Part shown: positions 1 through 12,215 of the stretch, in pieces
Layout: each line of letters opens with the position of its first letter
Position numbering within the stretch: position 1 is the first letter of the stretch
Source of the DNA: Macropodus opercularis
Lineage: Eukaryota > Chordata > Actinopteri > Anabantiformes > Osphronemidae
Assembly: GCA_030770545.1 (NCBI GenBank)
Contig: CM061109.1
Location: forward strand, 15,422,001-15,486,000
Reading direction: 5' to 3'
Length of the DNA: 64,000 nt
Made by a program: the position numbers and the translations under genes
Notes under the pieces: generated by a model
Database searches by the model: none
Told to the model about the DNA's origin: nothing
Seen by the model: only the letters and a program-made list of their open reading frames with translations

Positions 1-572
1 AAGTGTTGCCTCTCTCAGCTAATAATGGTGAGCTGCAGCTGTGTACTGATGCACAGCCTCCTGGCCCCTTTCTTCAATCCTGTGATGTTCTCCCACCTGT
101 TGAAGACTCGCCCCCTGCACAGATACCTCAGAATGGGCTCCTGCATCCGCTTAGGGGAGGTTCAAATCGCTGGAGACAGACGAGTGCCCGTGATCGCAGC
201 TTTCTGTTGCAAGGACAAGAGGGGCCATTTTCAAACTCTCTTTTAAACAACTACCTAGAGCAGAAACTGTTAGATCTATACCAGCAATATATGATAGAAA
301 ACATGGTGAGAGAAGGGGTCCCTGGTTCTGATTCCTACCCAGGCCCGATTTGCAATCTGCTGGGCTCAGAGCTGGTATTGACCAGCCTGGAACAGATCAC
401 TTTGCAGCTGAGTCGGGACGGCAACCTGGAGGCCGGCCTGGCCAAGGACATGGTCCTGAGCTGTCTGCTGCGTGTAGCTGGTGACATGCAGTCAAGTGAG
501 ATCAGTACTCCTTTTCTCCAGATTTCAAATGAAGCATCCAGGGAGCAACTCTCAGAGAATAAAGAGGAATAA
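1..572 (+). CDS. TASL: TASL (CXorf21), C-terminal part; 5' end outside the window
   Basis: The frame is open from the window edge (first full codon at 3) to TAA at 570-572, giving 189 visible residues. The methionine at 3 is probably internal, because mammalian TASL is about 300 residues and the visible part aligns with its C-terminal half. Recognisable blocks are a WRxTS-like stretch near residue 57, the helix NSLLNNYLEQKLLDLYQQYM (about 78-97), LLGSELVLTSLEQITLQLSR (about 119-138), and the end EISTPFLQIS (166-175). The last block carries the pLxIS motif (L172, I174, S175). In the mammalian family this serine is phosphorylated so that IRF5 is recruited after TLR7/8/9 signalling. TASL binds the lysosomal transporter SLC15A4 through its N-terminus, which is not in view. 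NR0B1 lies downstream on the same strand, as in human Xp21. Identification rests on recalled family sequence. Confidence 0.9.
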   Translation, partial: VLPLSANNGELQLCTDAQPPGPFLQSCDVLPPVEDSPPAQIPQNGLLHPLRGGSNRWRQTSARDRSFLLQGQEGPFSNSLLNNYLEQKLLDLYQQYMIENMVREGVPGSDSYPGPICNLLGSELVLTSLEQITLQLSRDGNLEAGLAKDMVLSCLLRVAGDMQSSEISTPFLQISNEASREQLSENKEE

Positions 573-573
573 A
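568..573 (+). promoter_or_regulatory. AATAAA overlapping the TASL stop codon
   Basis: A canonical AATAAA lies across the TAA stop (570-572), and another lies inside the last codons (558-563). Use of either would leave almost no 3' UTR. A further AATAAA at 925-930 is a more usual candidate for the main cleavage signal, giving a UTR of about 370 nt. Confidence 0.3.
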
Positions 574-924
574 ACTAGTGTCAACTTTCAATTTTTACAC
601 GAGTGTTTTTTCTTTTTAGAAACATTTGCAAGCAAGTGTTGAATGAAAGTCTACTTTACCTGTTAATCGCTGTTTTGATATGCAGTCACATGTCAAAGAA
701 AACAAAACAATTATCTTGACATTAATGAGGTTGTAACATATTTATAGAGTTTAGACATGTCTACTGATTGTGCTACCAAAATATATTATAAATAATGTAA
801 TATAAATATAATATAAAGATTGTATTATATCATATTTTTGTTTTTAGTGTGTGTTTTATTCGCCTGCAATGATGAAGCACCCTGACCCTTTAAAGTCTGT
901 ATAGTCCTCCAAAGTGAGCAGTTT

Positions 925-930
925 AATAAA
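925..930 (+). terminator. Candidate TASL polyadenylation signal AATAAA
   Basis: This is the first AATAAA after the stop region, following an AT-rich stretch (about 780-850). It is placed by sequence only; no transcript evidence is available. Confidence 0.35.
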
Positions 931-3529
931 CAGTCACAAGGGGGAAGCATTATCACTCAACGTATTAACCCTGATGACTGACACGCTGCTCCTTTCCTTT
1001 GTCCCTCCTTTACCTCTTCCTCCTCAAACATCTGTCCGTCCTGCTAGTTCTTCCTATTACCTGTGTTGTGCTTTCTGATTTAGGAGTTGTACACCGTGTT
1101 TGTGATACTGTTTTCTCAGTTTGATACAATTTATTTTAGGAAAAATATGCTGCAAAGCACAAACCAGACCCTCTGTGAGGCTTTAAAACAGTAGATTTTG
1201 CATGATAAAGTGACATTATTTGTAGATTTCTCCCTTTTCACAGTGTTTCAAAATACCAGTGACTCCACTCCATCTGAATGTAGCCGTGGCCTTCTAAGTC
1301 AGTGTTTGATCAGCTTCCTTGTTTCCTGTCCAAACAGAGAGACACAGGAGGAAACTGTGTTTACTGAGCTGAGCGCTGAGTCGGAGCTCTGTGAAGTCTC
1401 AAGGCCGCAGAGACATGCTTGGTATTTCTGCTTCTATCCGGATTGAACATTCCAGGTACATGTTAAATGAACGGAGTCCTTAAAGACCTAAACAAGAACA
1501 CATTCACATAATGCCAGGCCTGGCAGAGTGAGCATATTGAAACAAACTGTTTTCCACAGACCTTGTAAAAAATGAAAAACAGATCTCCTGTTACAGCTGA
1601 TGATTGTTTAAAGGGCTGACGCTGTGGAGCAAGAGCAGGGACAGAGACTGATAATACGAATGGCAAACTGCTGTGATTTTCAAAGTAGAAAAAAACCCAC
1701 TTCTCTCATGGCCTAGCAATGAAACTAACAGGGGCATTTAAGTGTTGAAGTGTCTTTCAGAGGTTCATAAAGTAATTCCTTGTCACAAAAAGCTTTTAAC
1801 ATGGAGGGCAGTAGAAGCAAGGCCACACGATTTCATATCAAAGCCAAGGTCCTAGATACACTCTCACTATTGTGGCTTTAATGTTCTGTAGCACTCTGGC
1901 ATTCCTTTATTTAAAAAAGCTTTTTGTATGTAGCCTTGTTAATTGGAACAGTCATATACCGTTTACTTACTGTATATTCTTGCTTCCCTTGTGACTACAT
2001 CCTCATTAAATATTGTTTGCCAAAGCCTATGTCTGAGAGCTGTACATGATTATACATACACAACCCTTGCAGTCTGTAGCCTATACAATATATTAAGTTA
2101 TATCCATGTACAGCTGGTGTAACGCGTCACAGAAGCTCTTCCTGCTTAATTTCTTGGATGGCCTTGGGGCAAATGTGTTTTTATCGCTTATAGCTACTGG
2201 AGTGACCTAATGTCCAAGTGGCAGCACGCTAGAACATTTATTGACAGTCGCGCTCAGTGTCTAGCGGACTGAGACTGGGACATGTACTGTAGGTGATGGA
2301 ACGGAGAACACACATTTCCCGGTCAGTTAGTCGCTCAAGGTTGCAGTGAGCCAGTAGCGGAGCGGGTGACCTTGACTAAGCTAAAGCAGACAGAGGGAGA
2401 CCTTGAGAGACTGCAGGGCAACAGGATCTAGTGCTCAAAGGGCTGGGAAGCATAATTCAGAAATTCATGACTATACATTACAGTGAATGTTGATGGCAAC
2501 TGACTGAAAAAGAAAAAAATAACAGATTTATCACATGCTCCTCTTCATGGTAACAATATTTGTATTTACAGATTACTTTAACTTGCTGTCTGTATGATTC
2601 TCCTAATTGGATGACGGTACTTTATCACATATATGTGATTTACATTTTTTAATTTCAAATACACATTAACAAACTATTGACCATACCTACAGCATCCATC
2701 ACTTATCTCAAGTTTGTGGCTTTCATCTCTTTGTATGTGTCTTGTATGCCAATAATCAGAAACCACAAACAGTAGCAGTAGTATTTGTTGCCAATCTTTG
2801 TGCCTATTCTGGATTTACTGTGAGGTGATGTTAGGTGATTCCTACTGTAAAACAGGAAGCAGTCTGAACCAGCATTGTTGAAATGAAAGTAATATAAAAA
2901 ACAAAAAACTACATTCAACACCAAATCTGCACCATCCTCCTTGAAACGTTTCAGCTCTCTTTTGGTCAAAACACTGAAAAAAGATGAAACAGGTTCAACG
3001 TAACCAAATATATTTTACTCTTGCAACTTTCAAATCCTGACCTTGTGCTATGATAAAGATCTAAACTGAAAACGAAACTGCCTTAAAGTTGAGGTGTTTT
3101 GGGATCTCGTGCAAAGTATTTACACACCTTTAAAACTTCTCTATACCTCCAAAGAGAGTCAGGGTTAATGTGCTCGAATCTATGAATACAGCGGAATACT
3201 GAATGAACCAAGGCCCGTATGCAAGGAAAAGTCAAGGAAAAGTTAGTGTTTGAAATTCAAAGGCTTTATTTGAAGCAAATCTTCGATTGACTGTTTTATA
3301 AAAGATAGAGATGCAGAAGCACAATGTCTACTATGTAAGTGATTCTCTACTGCTGAAAGCGCCAAATTAAAAAGTTAAAGGGCTCCTGCAGAAACAAGCC
3401 TGAGCCTGTTTTGTTTATCAGATTGTTCCAGTATTTACTGCAGCATACATTTATTTTGTATTATCGATCTCTCTACTACTGATTTTCCACCGAAAGTTGC
3501 CAGCTTGTTGTAACGAATCTTACCAGCAG

Positions 3530-3690
3530 TGAGCGAGAGGCAGGTCACACCCTGAAAAGGTCACCAGTCTATCACAGGACAGACATATGCACACAACCAA
3601 CCATCCACACTCAGCTATGGGGCGTTTAGCTTCCTGTATGTCTGTGGTAGACAACTTGCACAGACACTGACCCCAGGAAACATCCCAAAC
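3530..3690. repeat. Degenerate dispersed repeat resembling a common teleost LINE/SINE 3' tail
   Basis: The stretch contains CACCCTGAAAAGGTCACC, then AGTCTATCACAGG, then ACAACCAACCATCCACACTC, then an interrupted GGCGTTTAG and TGTATGTCTGTGG. This order (sum of CACC...GTC, CAGTCTATCACAGGGC, ACAACCATTCACACTC, GGCAATTTAGAGT, ATGCATGTCTTTGGACTG) is how I remember a tail shared by many teleost interspersed repeats. The copy is short and diverged, so the family cannot be named with confidence. Confidence 0.55.
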
Positions 3691-6600
3691 CACTACAGCC
3701 CTGTGCTGCTCTTTTTAGAAATACACAACATGTACATGCAATACGTACTATACCAACATGTAGCTAATAGTTTCTTTTTAGATTAGATTGTTTCAGATTT
3801 ATGCTGTTCTCCACCTACAAAAAATGTGCAGGTAATCATCAAATTATCAGCATTTCCATAAAATAACCCTGGAACTTGTAGTAACCAAGACACTTGCCTG
3901 CAAGGAAGCCTTTTCCAAGTTTTGATTACTTATTCCCACTAACAATACTGCACTCAATGAATAAAATGTTCTTTTCTGTTGCATACTAACATCATTGATC
4001 CAAATAAACTCACAGATTTTTAGTTGGGAGTCTGGAAAAATCTCATGATAAAAAACACATACGGTGTCTGCCAAGGTAGTTCAGCAAAAGACTGCCTTCT
4101 GTAAACAGGAAATTCAACAAGCTCTATTGGCATTCTGTGGAGGCCTTGGCCTTGAAAAAAGCAAACATGCATATAAAGCAACACCCTGAAAAGAGAAGAA
4201 AATTATATTGGTACAAATAAATTGCAAAGAGGAGACAGAATGGTGTGCCTAAGCAATTCATCCAGTTAAGCAAGGCCAATGGGTGAACTTGAAAGGGTAA
4301 AAGGGAAGAAAGTGTAATAGGAAAGAAGTTCTGGTGATAAAAGATTGTAGGATTTGATTAATACAGGTGAAATGTGATGTTTCAGAAATACCCATCAGTT
4401 GTCATGTAATGATGTAATGCTTCTACTTTAGACAACGTATCTTGTCAGCAAGATACACAGATGTAGCACTTGCATCAGTAAATAGTTGAACCGATCTCAA
4501 CTGAAATGCAAAGCTTCCGAAGACAAGGCAGAAAACTCAAGGGTAAACATCTGAAAATAAATCATATGCACATTGAAAGAACAGCTGAGGTTGAACAGCA
4601 AGGCCGTAAATTTAGAGTACACTCCCTGCATGAGACGCTGTTTGATGCCGGAGCTACAGTGTGGTGGTGCAAATGGGAAGTCAGAGTTGGTTTAGCGATG
4701 GAACCACGAGTGCTGGCATCGAACCGGTATAGCCACTAATGTGGTAATGACACCAAAATACAAAGACGTCCAAGCACTGACATCATCAGACAACAACAGA
4801 GGTCAGTTACATTAGATGGTGAAACAGAAGTGAACTGAGACACACGCAAACAGGACGACTACTCATTTAATAACGGGCTTGAAGAGCCACATGACTGATG
4901 ACTCCTCATTCAGTCAGTTCTTATCTGATGTGGTAGACATTATTAGGATAAGAAGAGAATTGTGACACTAGGATGACATAATCACAACATCTGCAGCTGA
5001 TACCACATTACAATGCAATAAAAGTGATTTACAGTTTAATGAATCTCATTCTCCAATCACAGCAAATTGCGATTGATATGAAACACATGAGCTCACAGTG
5101 ACGCATCCCACATTAGCTGTAAAAATATTTTAAAGACTTTTGGGACAATGTATTGATTAATGATTTTACTGTAACACGTTGTGTAACAGGAGCTATATTT
5201 AATGGAGCATGAGCATGAAAATCAACAAATAACAAAACACACCAGTGAACCACACACATGAACTTGTACATTCTAGTCAACACGGGCGCAGCAATCTGTC
5301 CTCAGGGTTCAAAATACTCCAGAGAAGAACATCTGAAAAGGATCCAGACAGCACAATGCTCCTCAATATATGTCCCCATTTACTAAGGGCTGTTTTCAGA
5401 GATGTTCTCTAGGTCTTCAGCAGGAACAACTGGGCTATGAACAGCATAAGCAGGGTAGAAAGCATTAAAGGGACTAGTGCATTATTTATATCTATCATTT
5501 CAATCATGGGATTTTTGACAGTATGGACCAAACTGAATTTTGTCAACCTTGACCTTAACATTCTTATTCATACATAGCTGGAGTAGGTCCTTTCCTCCAC
5601 TTTTCTCAAGAACTATTTATCCCAAAAATTCATCCTCTACAGTTCATCTACTTGTCATGTAGTAGAAAAAGTAGTGTGTTATTTAAATGTTTAGTTTAAG
5701 CAGTAATTAGGCTGCCTGAGGCACAGCTAAGGTCAAGTAATCGTTATACTTTATTAGTTACAGTGATGTACACATTTGTGTCACGATGCCTTTCAAAGCA
5801 TCCATAAATACTTTGTATTTGACAATTTACTTTAGCTTTAAGAAGTTCAAAATTATGATTTAAGAATACGAAGAAAGAATACGGAGAAAGAATACAAGGT
5901 AACTTTCAGGTTGGCATATAATACAATATAGAAAATACACAAAACATAGCATTTTCAAGGCCAGGGTAATCTAAAATCAGTGTCATGTATCCAGTACCAC
6001 TGAAGCGCAGAGCACAGTCAGACAGCATGACTCACTTCCTGCAAGCAAATCATTTACAGAAGTCTGGAAAATCTCTTTGTTGCTGCTCACTGTGCATAAG
6101 TCAAAAAAATACATCACTGACAAAGCTGACAGTGACAACAGCAGATTTTCTAGAGATGGAAATGATGCCTTCATTATTAAATGCCCTCATTGTCTTTTCC
6201 CTCACCTACAGTAGCCTGAGCACAAATTTGAGCCCTTCCCCGTTTTCCACTCACCCCTTCACCTCCTCACATGTCTCATCTTGGCATGCCAACATTGTTA
6301 TTAGTGTCATAATTCACCTCCTTATGCAAACATGACCCTGCAATCCAAATGCTGTAGGGCAGAATATTCATACTGTAGTCACTTTGAGGCCAATAAAGAA
6401 TGAGATAGGAGGGACATAAATTATTCCTCCACAGCTACAGTATTTCATGTTTCATCTCAAAGCCCAACACATGTCCCACACACATGCACACATGCTGTAT
6501 ATGTGTTTGGTAATGGTTATACATATGAAACAGGGGCATTTTTGATGGGGTGACATATATTGAATAAGAGGAATAGATCAACAAGGACAAGCAGACCCAG

Positions 6601-7951
6601 AGAAGGGACAAGCAGGGAAAACAGACGTGAGGAAATGGGATATGTAAACAGGAGTCAGCTGAGGCAATCTGCATTCTAATTTCTATTATGTATAAATGTA
6701 TTTTTATGATAGGACTGTCCAGTAAATCATTTGGGAAGGCAGCAGGAAACAACCAGTACAGATGTGTGTTGCCAAAGTGAAGATAGTTGAGGGGACTGAA
6801 TAAAGTGGCTCCATCAGTGAGGCAGTAGGGGACGACTGTGCTGTGTGGCTTCGGTAGCACATGAACGCTCATGGGTTTGACCTTGGCAGCCCTGCTCCCC
6901 TTTCTCACACCCGCCCCCAGGGTCCCACTCAACCTTGGCTAATTAGTTCATGTCCCAGTGGCATATGTTCAACACACTATTTATCTATAACAAGGACATT
7001 ACAGCTGCACTGCTCACACCCCGGACTTACTCTGCTGTAGCGTGTTTATCTGTCTCTGTGTTTGCGTGGCTGTAATTTGAAGCCTTTGTAAACTAAATCA
7101 CTACGACACCTTCCTGATTTCCACAGTTAAACTGAGTCACGTGTTTCTTCTGACATATGCTTCAATACATCGTATTTGAACATCAGGAAGGAATATCGTA
7201 ACAAACGTTCCACAATATATATATTCGGACTGAAAAATCTTCTGACCTTTTCAACCAACTTGTAACTAAACCAACACTGCTTTTCATACAATATCTTGAG
7301 TGACTCTAACCATAACCAGTTCCCTGTGACATCACACAATTTAGCTTCTTGTTTAGTTAAATGGATAAATATAGTTTGACTGCCTGGTTTAATTATTGTT
7401 TACGCGATACATGTGCAGGACACTGCACAATAACAAATAAAAATTAGTTTGACAGTATGTGAAACTCAGTATTAACACACAGGTGGTTCTCGTTGGCATT
7501 TGGTGCCACATGGTCTGGACAAAGTCAAGACTCCTGTGCTCAGTCGGCGCCTGAGGCTACGGCGTGAGGAGCTTTGTCCCACAGATCAAATTTAGTTGAA
7601 AGGTATCTTGGTAAAATTGATACTAGTTACACACATCATCCCAAATGAAAATATGGAAGCAATTTCTACCACTCTTTACTTCTGCAGGTCTACAAGTTTC
7701 ATAATCCTGTTTATCAAACACATTGTGCATGGAAAAAATAAACTATTCATTTCTTCATTTAAAAATGGCAAACAAGGTCTGACACATCAAACCGAAACAT
7801 TTTGTTTGACATAGGCAATGGCCTGAGCACACCCAAGTTTAAAAAAGAGACTAAAGAAATCACCTAAAAGAGCTACGAAGAACAGCAGCCAACCCACATT
7901 TGCCTGGACGCAAAAAACAATGATATCATACAGAATTTTTCGTTATGTTTG

Positions 7952-7966
7952 TTTATTTATTTATTT
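7952..7966. repeat. (TTTA)n microsatellite
   Basis: Nearly four perfect copies of TTTA lie in an AT-rich spacer. Confidence 0.8.
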
Positions 7967-10900
7967 GTAATTTGTTATCAGTGAAAAAAGAGCACTATTC
8001 ATACTAAATCACCATAACGTGAGAGTAAACACGTAGCAAATGCATCATGTCTAATAACCCATCTGTAATACTTCCTGATCCTTGTGCCTGTGCAGCTTTG
8101 CAAACAGAAAACACACAGTTCAGATAAACTATATGTATGTCAGAGGATGCAGTGTAGAAATTATGGTAGTTAGTCCACAAATTTGCAGCGAATGGTCATA
8201 TTTTGCACATTTCGCCCACAGCAATAAGGTTAATCCAGCTCTCTTTCTAAGCTTATACTTTCTCTGGTAATGATAAGAACCTTTTTCATAAGGTCAGACT
8301 GCAAATTATCTTTTTAAATTTTGAATGCTTCCTGGATTTCTAAAATGATTACTTTTAATTAATGCATTTTTGAAGGTTACTAAAATGTGTGAAATATGCA
8401 ACATTTATAAGAAATTTTAATTAGAAGAATAGTGTAGGGTTTATAGTGTCTCCTCTTCAACTTATAACAAGGACTTGAATGCACAATACTGAACCTGCCA
8501 AAAATGTTAATACAGATGAATGGCGAAGATAATTTCAAAGTAAATATGTGTCACTCTTTTGAAATAACACGGAGCACCACTATCACCATGCTAATTAGGA
8601 CAAAACCTAGTCACGCAACATGACACATTACAACTAGAACACAACCCAACATCAGGCTGCAATAGTTTGGCCTAAAAACTAGAATTTTCTCTGCTTTGTT
8701 TATTGTACACTGTGTTACTTTGTGTTTTTATACCGACCTTGAACACTGTTACAAAAGTGGAGACAAATAGACTATGGACCATCATATCACAAGTGTGTTA
8801 TGTGCACGCGCTCTGTTTACCCACATTCAGTGAGAGATTCACAGCTGAGGTAAACAATGAGCAAGCTGTGTTTGGTCAAACAGAGGTTGTGTGCATCACA
8901 CCGCTGTTACAAAACAGACTACAAAACTAAACTTAATGCCACAGACCAACCAAGACAGGTTCTGATGTCCTATTCTCTAGTCTATCATCAAACATTTATT
9001 TTAAGACCACTGATGAAAAGATATCACTGACAATCTACTGTATTGTAATATTTTACTTGAAATAATATAATATACTACACCTGCTTATAGTGACTACAGC
9101 ATTAATAAACATATACATACAGTACAGATACAGTAGGTAGTAGGTCTAGTTTATCAATAGGGAAAGACCTACAGTTTCTGTTAAATGTCGCTTATTCTTT
9201 TGCATGATTCTGCATTTGAACGTGAGGCATGTTTCCCCTTCTCTGCAGTCATTGCTAGACAGGCCACATATGTTCTGTACAACTGTACACACAATCAACT
9301 GATCATCAATGGTGCAGAACTTTGCTCACAAAAACATCTCTCAGAAACATAATGTAATACAATTCTTTCCTAAACACATATCCAGAATTCACATCATGAC
9401 GAAAGACAACACCCGCCACTTCCATAACCAAGGTTCAATAATAATTAGATTCCACCGCCACACAACTTCAGTGTTAAAGAATAAATTAGGTGAATCTGAT
9501 GATATAATTACACTGTCTGCTTCCTCCCTCTTAGAAGCTTGTGTTCTGGTACCAGTTCATCATTAAAATAGTGTCCTAATCCAGCCAGTGTACTGTTATT
9601 GTCCGACAGCTTGAAACACTGCTTAGCAAAAGTCAGTGGGTTTAGGCAAAACAGTCTAAAGCTTCAGAGAGACGCCGCGTTAATTTTGATCTTATCCTGG
9701 GATATGTTAACAATAATAAAAGCAGCCTATCACACAAACCATAATCGACTCAATAAACTTGACCTCATGCCACAAAATAACAAAAACCAGGTATGGTTTC
9801 AAGATTCCCAGACAGTTAGTGAGGGAACTTAGTCACGGATTTCTAATAGGATCATTATTCTCAATATCCATTCTGTCTTTTGGCATTTGTTAGAAATCAT
9901 TGCAGCGTTCATTACGCTGAAAGTCAGTCTCATTCAGTTTGAAGTAAAAAATTTTAGGTTAAAAGTTTTAGGGTAAAAAAAAACGTCTAACCTCAATTTT
10001 ATTAAACACATCTAAAGCAAACTTGTCTTCTTTCCTCCTCTCAGCACACACACATGCACTCATACACTTTCACTGTGCTGTAAGTTGGTGACATGAGTCC
10101 TTGGAAAGTGCAGTATTCAATTTATAACTATTATGGAGACAAGGACATGGTCCTTTATGTGAGCAGCCACAGAGAGAAAATGGAGGCAGTCACTATAGCA
10201 ACCGCCAGAAGAGCACCCAACAAATCAACAAACAATGCAGTACAAGACTTTTCCAGGGGAGCCATTTAATGCAAAGCCTTGAATCATACAAAGTTGTCCT
10301 CTTAAGTTTCTGAGACCTGTCTTAGTGTGTCTGTGGGTGTCTAAGCCCCAAGTGTTTGGTAAAAAAAAACTTGTGTTTTTCTCCACACTTGTGTTTCAAG
10401 GCCGGCTCAGCTGAATTTGCCAAAGATCTGTCTTCTTAGGTCACGGCAACCTCAGTTTCATTTGTGTGATCAGCCTTCAGGAAATGCTTACTATTGCAAA
10501 AGTACATAATGTAACAATACTCACTTACTGAAAACATTTTGTATATTTACTTGAGCAATGTGCACATATTGAAAAAGTTTAGTTTTCACAGACGGATTGA
10601 TGTAAGAGATAAATCAAACTGTGTCACGAAAGAAAAGTCAATTCAGCTGAGAGCTTGTGATAAATCCCAATGGAAGTCGAGACAACTGGACCTTTGAGTT
10701 CATCTTTCAAAGGTAATGGAATTTATTTTAGTAGTACTTAACTTTACTTCCCTTTTTAATCCCTGCATGTCGCTCCCACATTCCCAAGACCCTCGTTTTA
10801 GTAGATTTGCTTCTGACCTTGCTCTAAATTTCAGGACTAGACAGAAAGCTGCAGCGAGGCTGATGCTGTCTGACTCGTCCGAGTGTCACGGTGATTAGTT

Positions 10901-11440
10901 TAGGTGCAGGTCACAGACAGATGAGTGAGTGTCTGAGAACTACACAAGATCACGCTATCGGATTCAACACCGCACCTTGTTTGTTTGGATTTTTGGACCT
11001 CTGTTTCGCTGGCAGAATAAATCATCTTGCAACAGACTAGTTGGTTCAGTAATGTTGGGATATGATAGTTAACACACTTCTATCCTGCAAGTGTTCATAT
11101 CTTTAAAGTTATGTGGATGGGTTGTTCTTCCCATGACAGATGAACAGCAGGCCAATCCTTTTTTTATTATTATTTACATTTAACATACTTATTTAACCTC
11201 ATAATTTCCCTCATTTATAATGTCTAATTTATAAACTCTGTTTATTTAAATATTGGTTATATACAACGTAACAATAACAAAACCAATTACTTCTTTTAAC
11301 AAACACCTTTGTATCCTTAACATTTTAACTCTTAGACTTTCATAATTCTTTACTTTCACTAGGGTCACATTTTCGTGAATAATCAGAAATAAAAGTAATC
11401 AAGAACCTTTAGCTTCATATGAGCCTCAGTTGATCATTTT

Positions 11441-11445
11441 GCTTC
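11441..11445. repeat. Left target-site duplication of the solo LTR (GCTTC)
   Basis: The 5 bases GCTTC directly precede the TGTGACAG start of the LTR and are repeated exactly at 12211-12215, directly after its ACA end. Confidence 0.8.
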
Positions 11446-12210
11446 TGTGACAGTCAGTCCTCCAACCTCTGGAGGGCGCTGTGGTTTAGTTTTGTTCTTC
11501 GTCGTGTCCTTTGTTAATTAAGCTATTGTTTACACCTGTGTTGAGTTTGGTTTGTGTATTTAAGTTCCTGTCTTGTCTTTGTCAGTTGTCGGTTCGTCGT
11601 AGGTGTTTGGTGTGGGTCCTGTTCTGTGTGAGTCTTAGTCTCTGTTCGTGAGTCCTGTGTAACCCAAAGTTCTGTGTAAGTCTGAGTCCTGTGTGTGTAA
11701 GTATGTATGCGACCTGTGTGAATGTAAGTATGTATGCGTCCTGTGTGTATGCGTCCTGTCGGCGAGCGTGTTGCTCCGACTTCTGTCCCCGTCGTTGAGT
11801 GTTGCTCCGACGTTCCTGTACGTATGTGTTTGTGTGTGTGTCCCGTCGTTGAGTGTTGCTCCGACGTTCCTGTACGTATGTGTTTGTGTGTGTGTCCCGT
11901 CGTTGAGTGTTGCTCCGACGTTCCTGTACGTATGTGTTTGTGTGTGTGTGTGCAGTCGGCGAGCGTGTTGCTCCGACTTGTTTGTGTCCCGTCGTTGAGC
12001 GAGTGCTCCGACGCCCCCGTGTTTTGTGTGGTCTGACGTCTTGTGTTTCCTGGTTTCTGTAAGTCTCGTACTTCTGTTATGTTCTGTTTTTTGGTTTGTC
12101 AATAAAATATTATTATTGTTAAGTTCTGTCCTCGTCTTGAGTCTGCGTCTGGGTCCACCACCTTGCCCACACCCGACACCGGCAACCCCGACAGTTCCGG
12201 GATTGTAACA
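11446..12210 (+). mobile_element. Solo LTR of a retrotransposon (765 bp)
   Basis: The element starts TGTGACAG and ends TTGTAACA, so it has the TG...CA ends of an LTR, and it is flanked by a perfect 5-bp direct repeat (GCTTC). Inside are a TATA-like TATTTAAG at 11557-11564 and AATAAA at 12101-12106, in the order expected for U3-R-U5 on the plus strand. No second LTR, primer-binding site or gag-pol sequence adjoins it, so it is best read as the product of recombination between two LTRs. A 5-bp duplication fits Ty3/gypsy, copia or BEL elements; the family was not identified. The intact ends and duplication suggest fairly recent insertion. It lies about 2 kb upstream of NR0B1 in the same orientation. 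Confidence 0.85.
11753..12015 (+). repeat. 54-bp minisatellite inside the LTR
   Basis: Three near-identical 54-bp units start at 11788, 11842 and 11896. Each holds CCCGTCGTTGAGTGTTGCTC, then CGACGTTCCTGTACGTATG, then a short GT run. Diverged partial copies (GGCGAGCGTGTTGCTCCGAC) flank them on both sides. The array is CpG-rich compared with its surroundings. It lies between the TATA-like box and the AATAAA, in the R/U5-like part of the LTR. Long open frames read through it in several frames only because 54 is a multiple of three. Confidence 0.9.
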
Positions 12211-12215
12211 GCTTC
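12211..12215. repeat. Right target-site duplication of the solo LTR (GCTTC)
   Basis: It is an exact copy of 11441-11445, directly after the LTR end. Confidence 0.8.

Larger units (their letters stand above)
574..11440. other. Intergenic DNA between TASL and NR0B1 (first part)
   Basis: This AT-rich stretch has only short, unrelated open frames (none above about 165 codons) and none that I recognise. It holds the probable TASL 3' UTR at its start, a degenerate dispersed repeat near 3530-3690, a short imperfect repeat of AAGAATACGGAGAA type at about 5862-5898, and a TTTA microsatellite at 7952-7966. No further gene could be supported. Confidence 0.6.

Noticed and set aside
2338..2360. AGGTTGCAGTGAGCC, identical to a piece of the primate Alu consensus
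   Set aside because: It is only about 15 bases with no flanking Alu similarity, in a fish-like genome; a chance match.
11463..11483. CTCF-like core near the LTR start (CTCTGGAGGGCGCTG)
   Set aside because: It fits the CTCF consensus only partly, and one mismatch-rich match is not enough to call a site.
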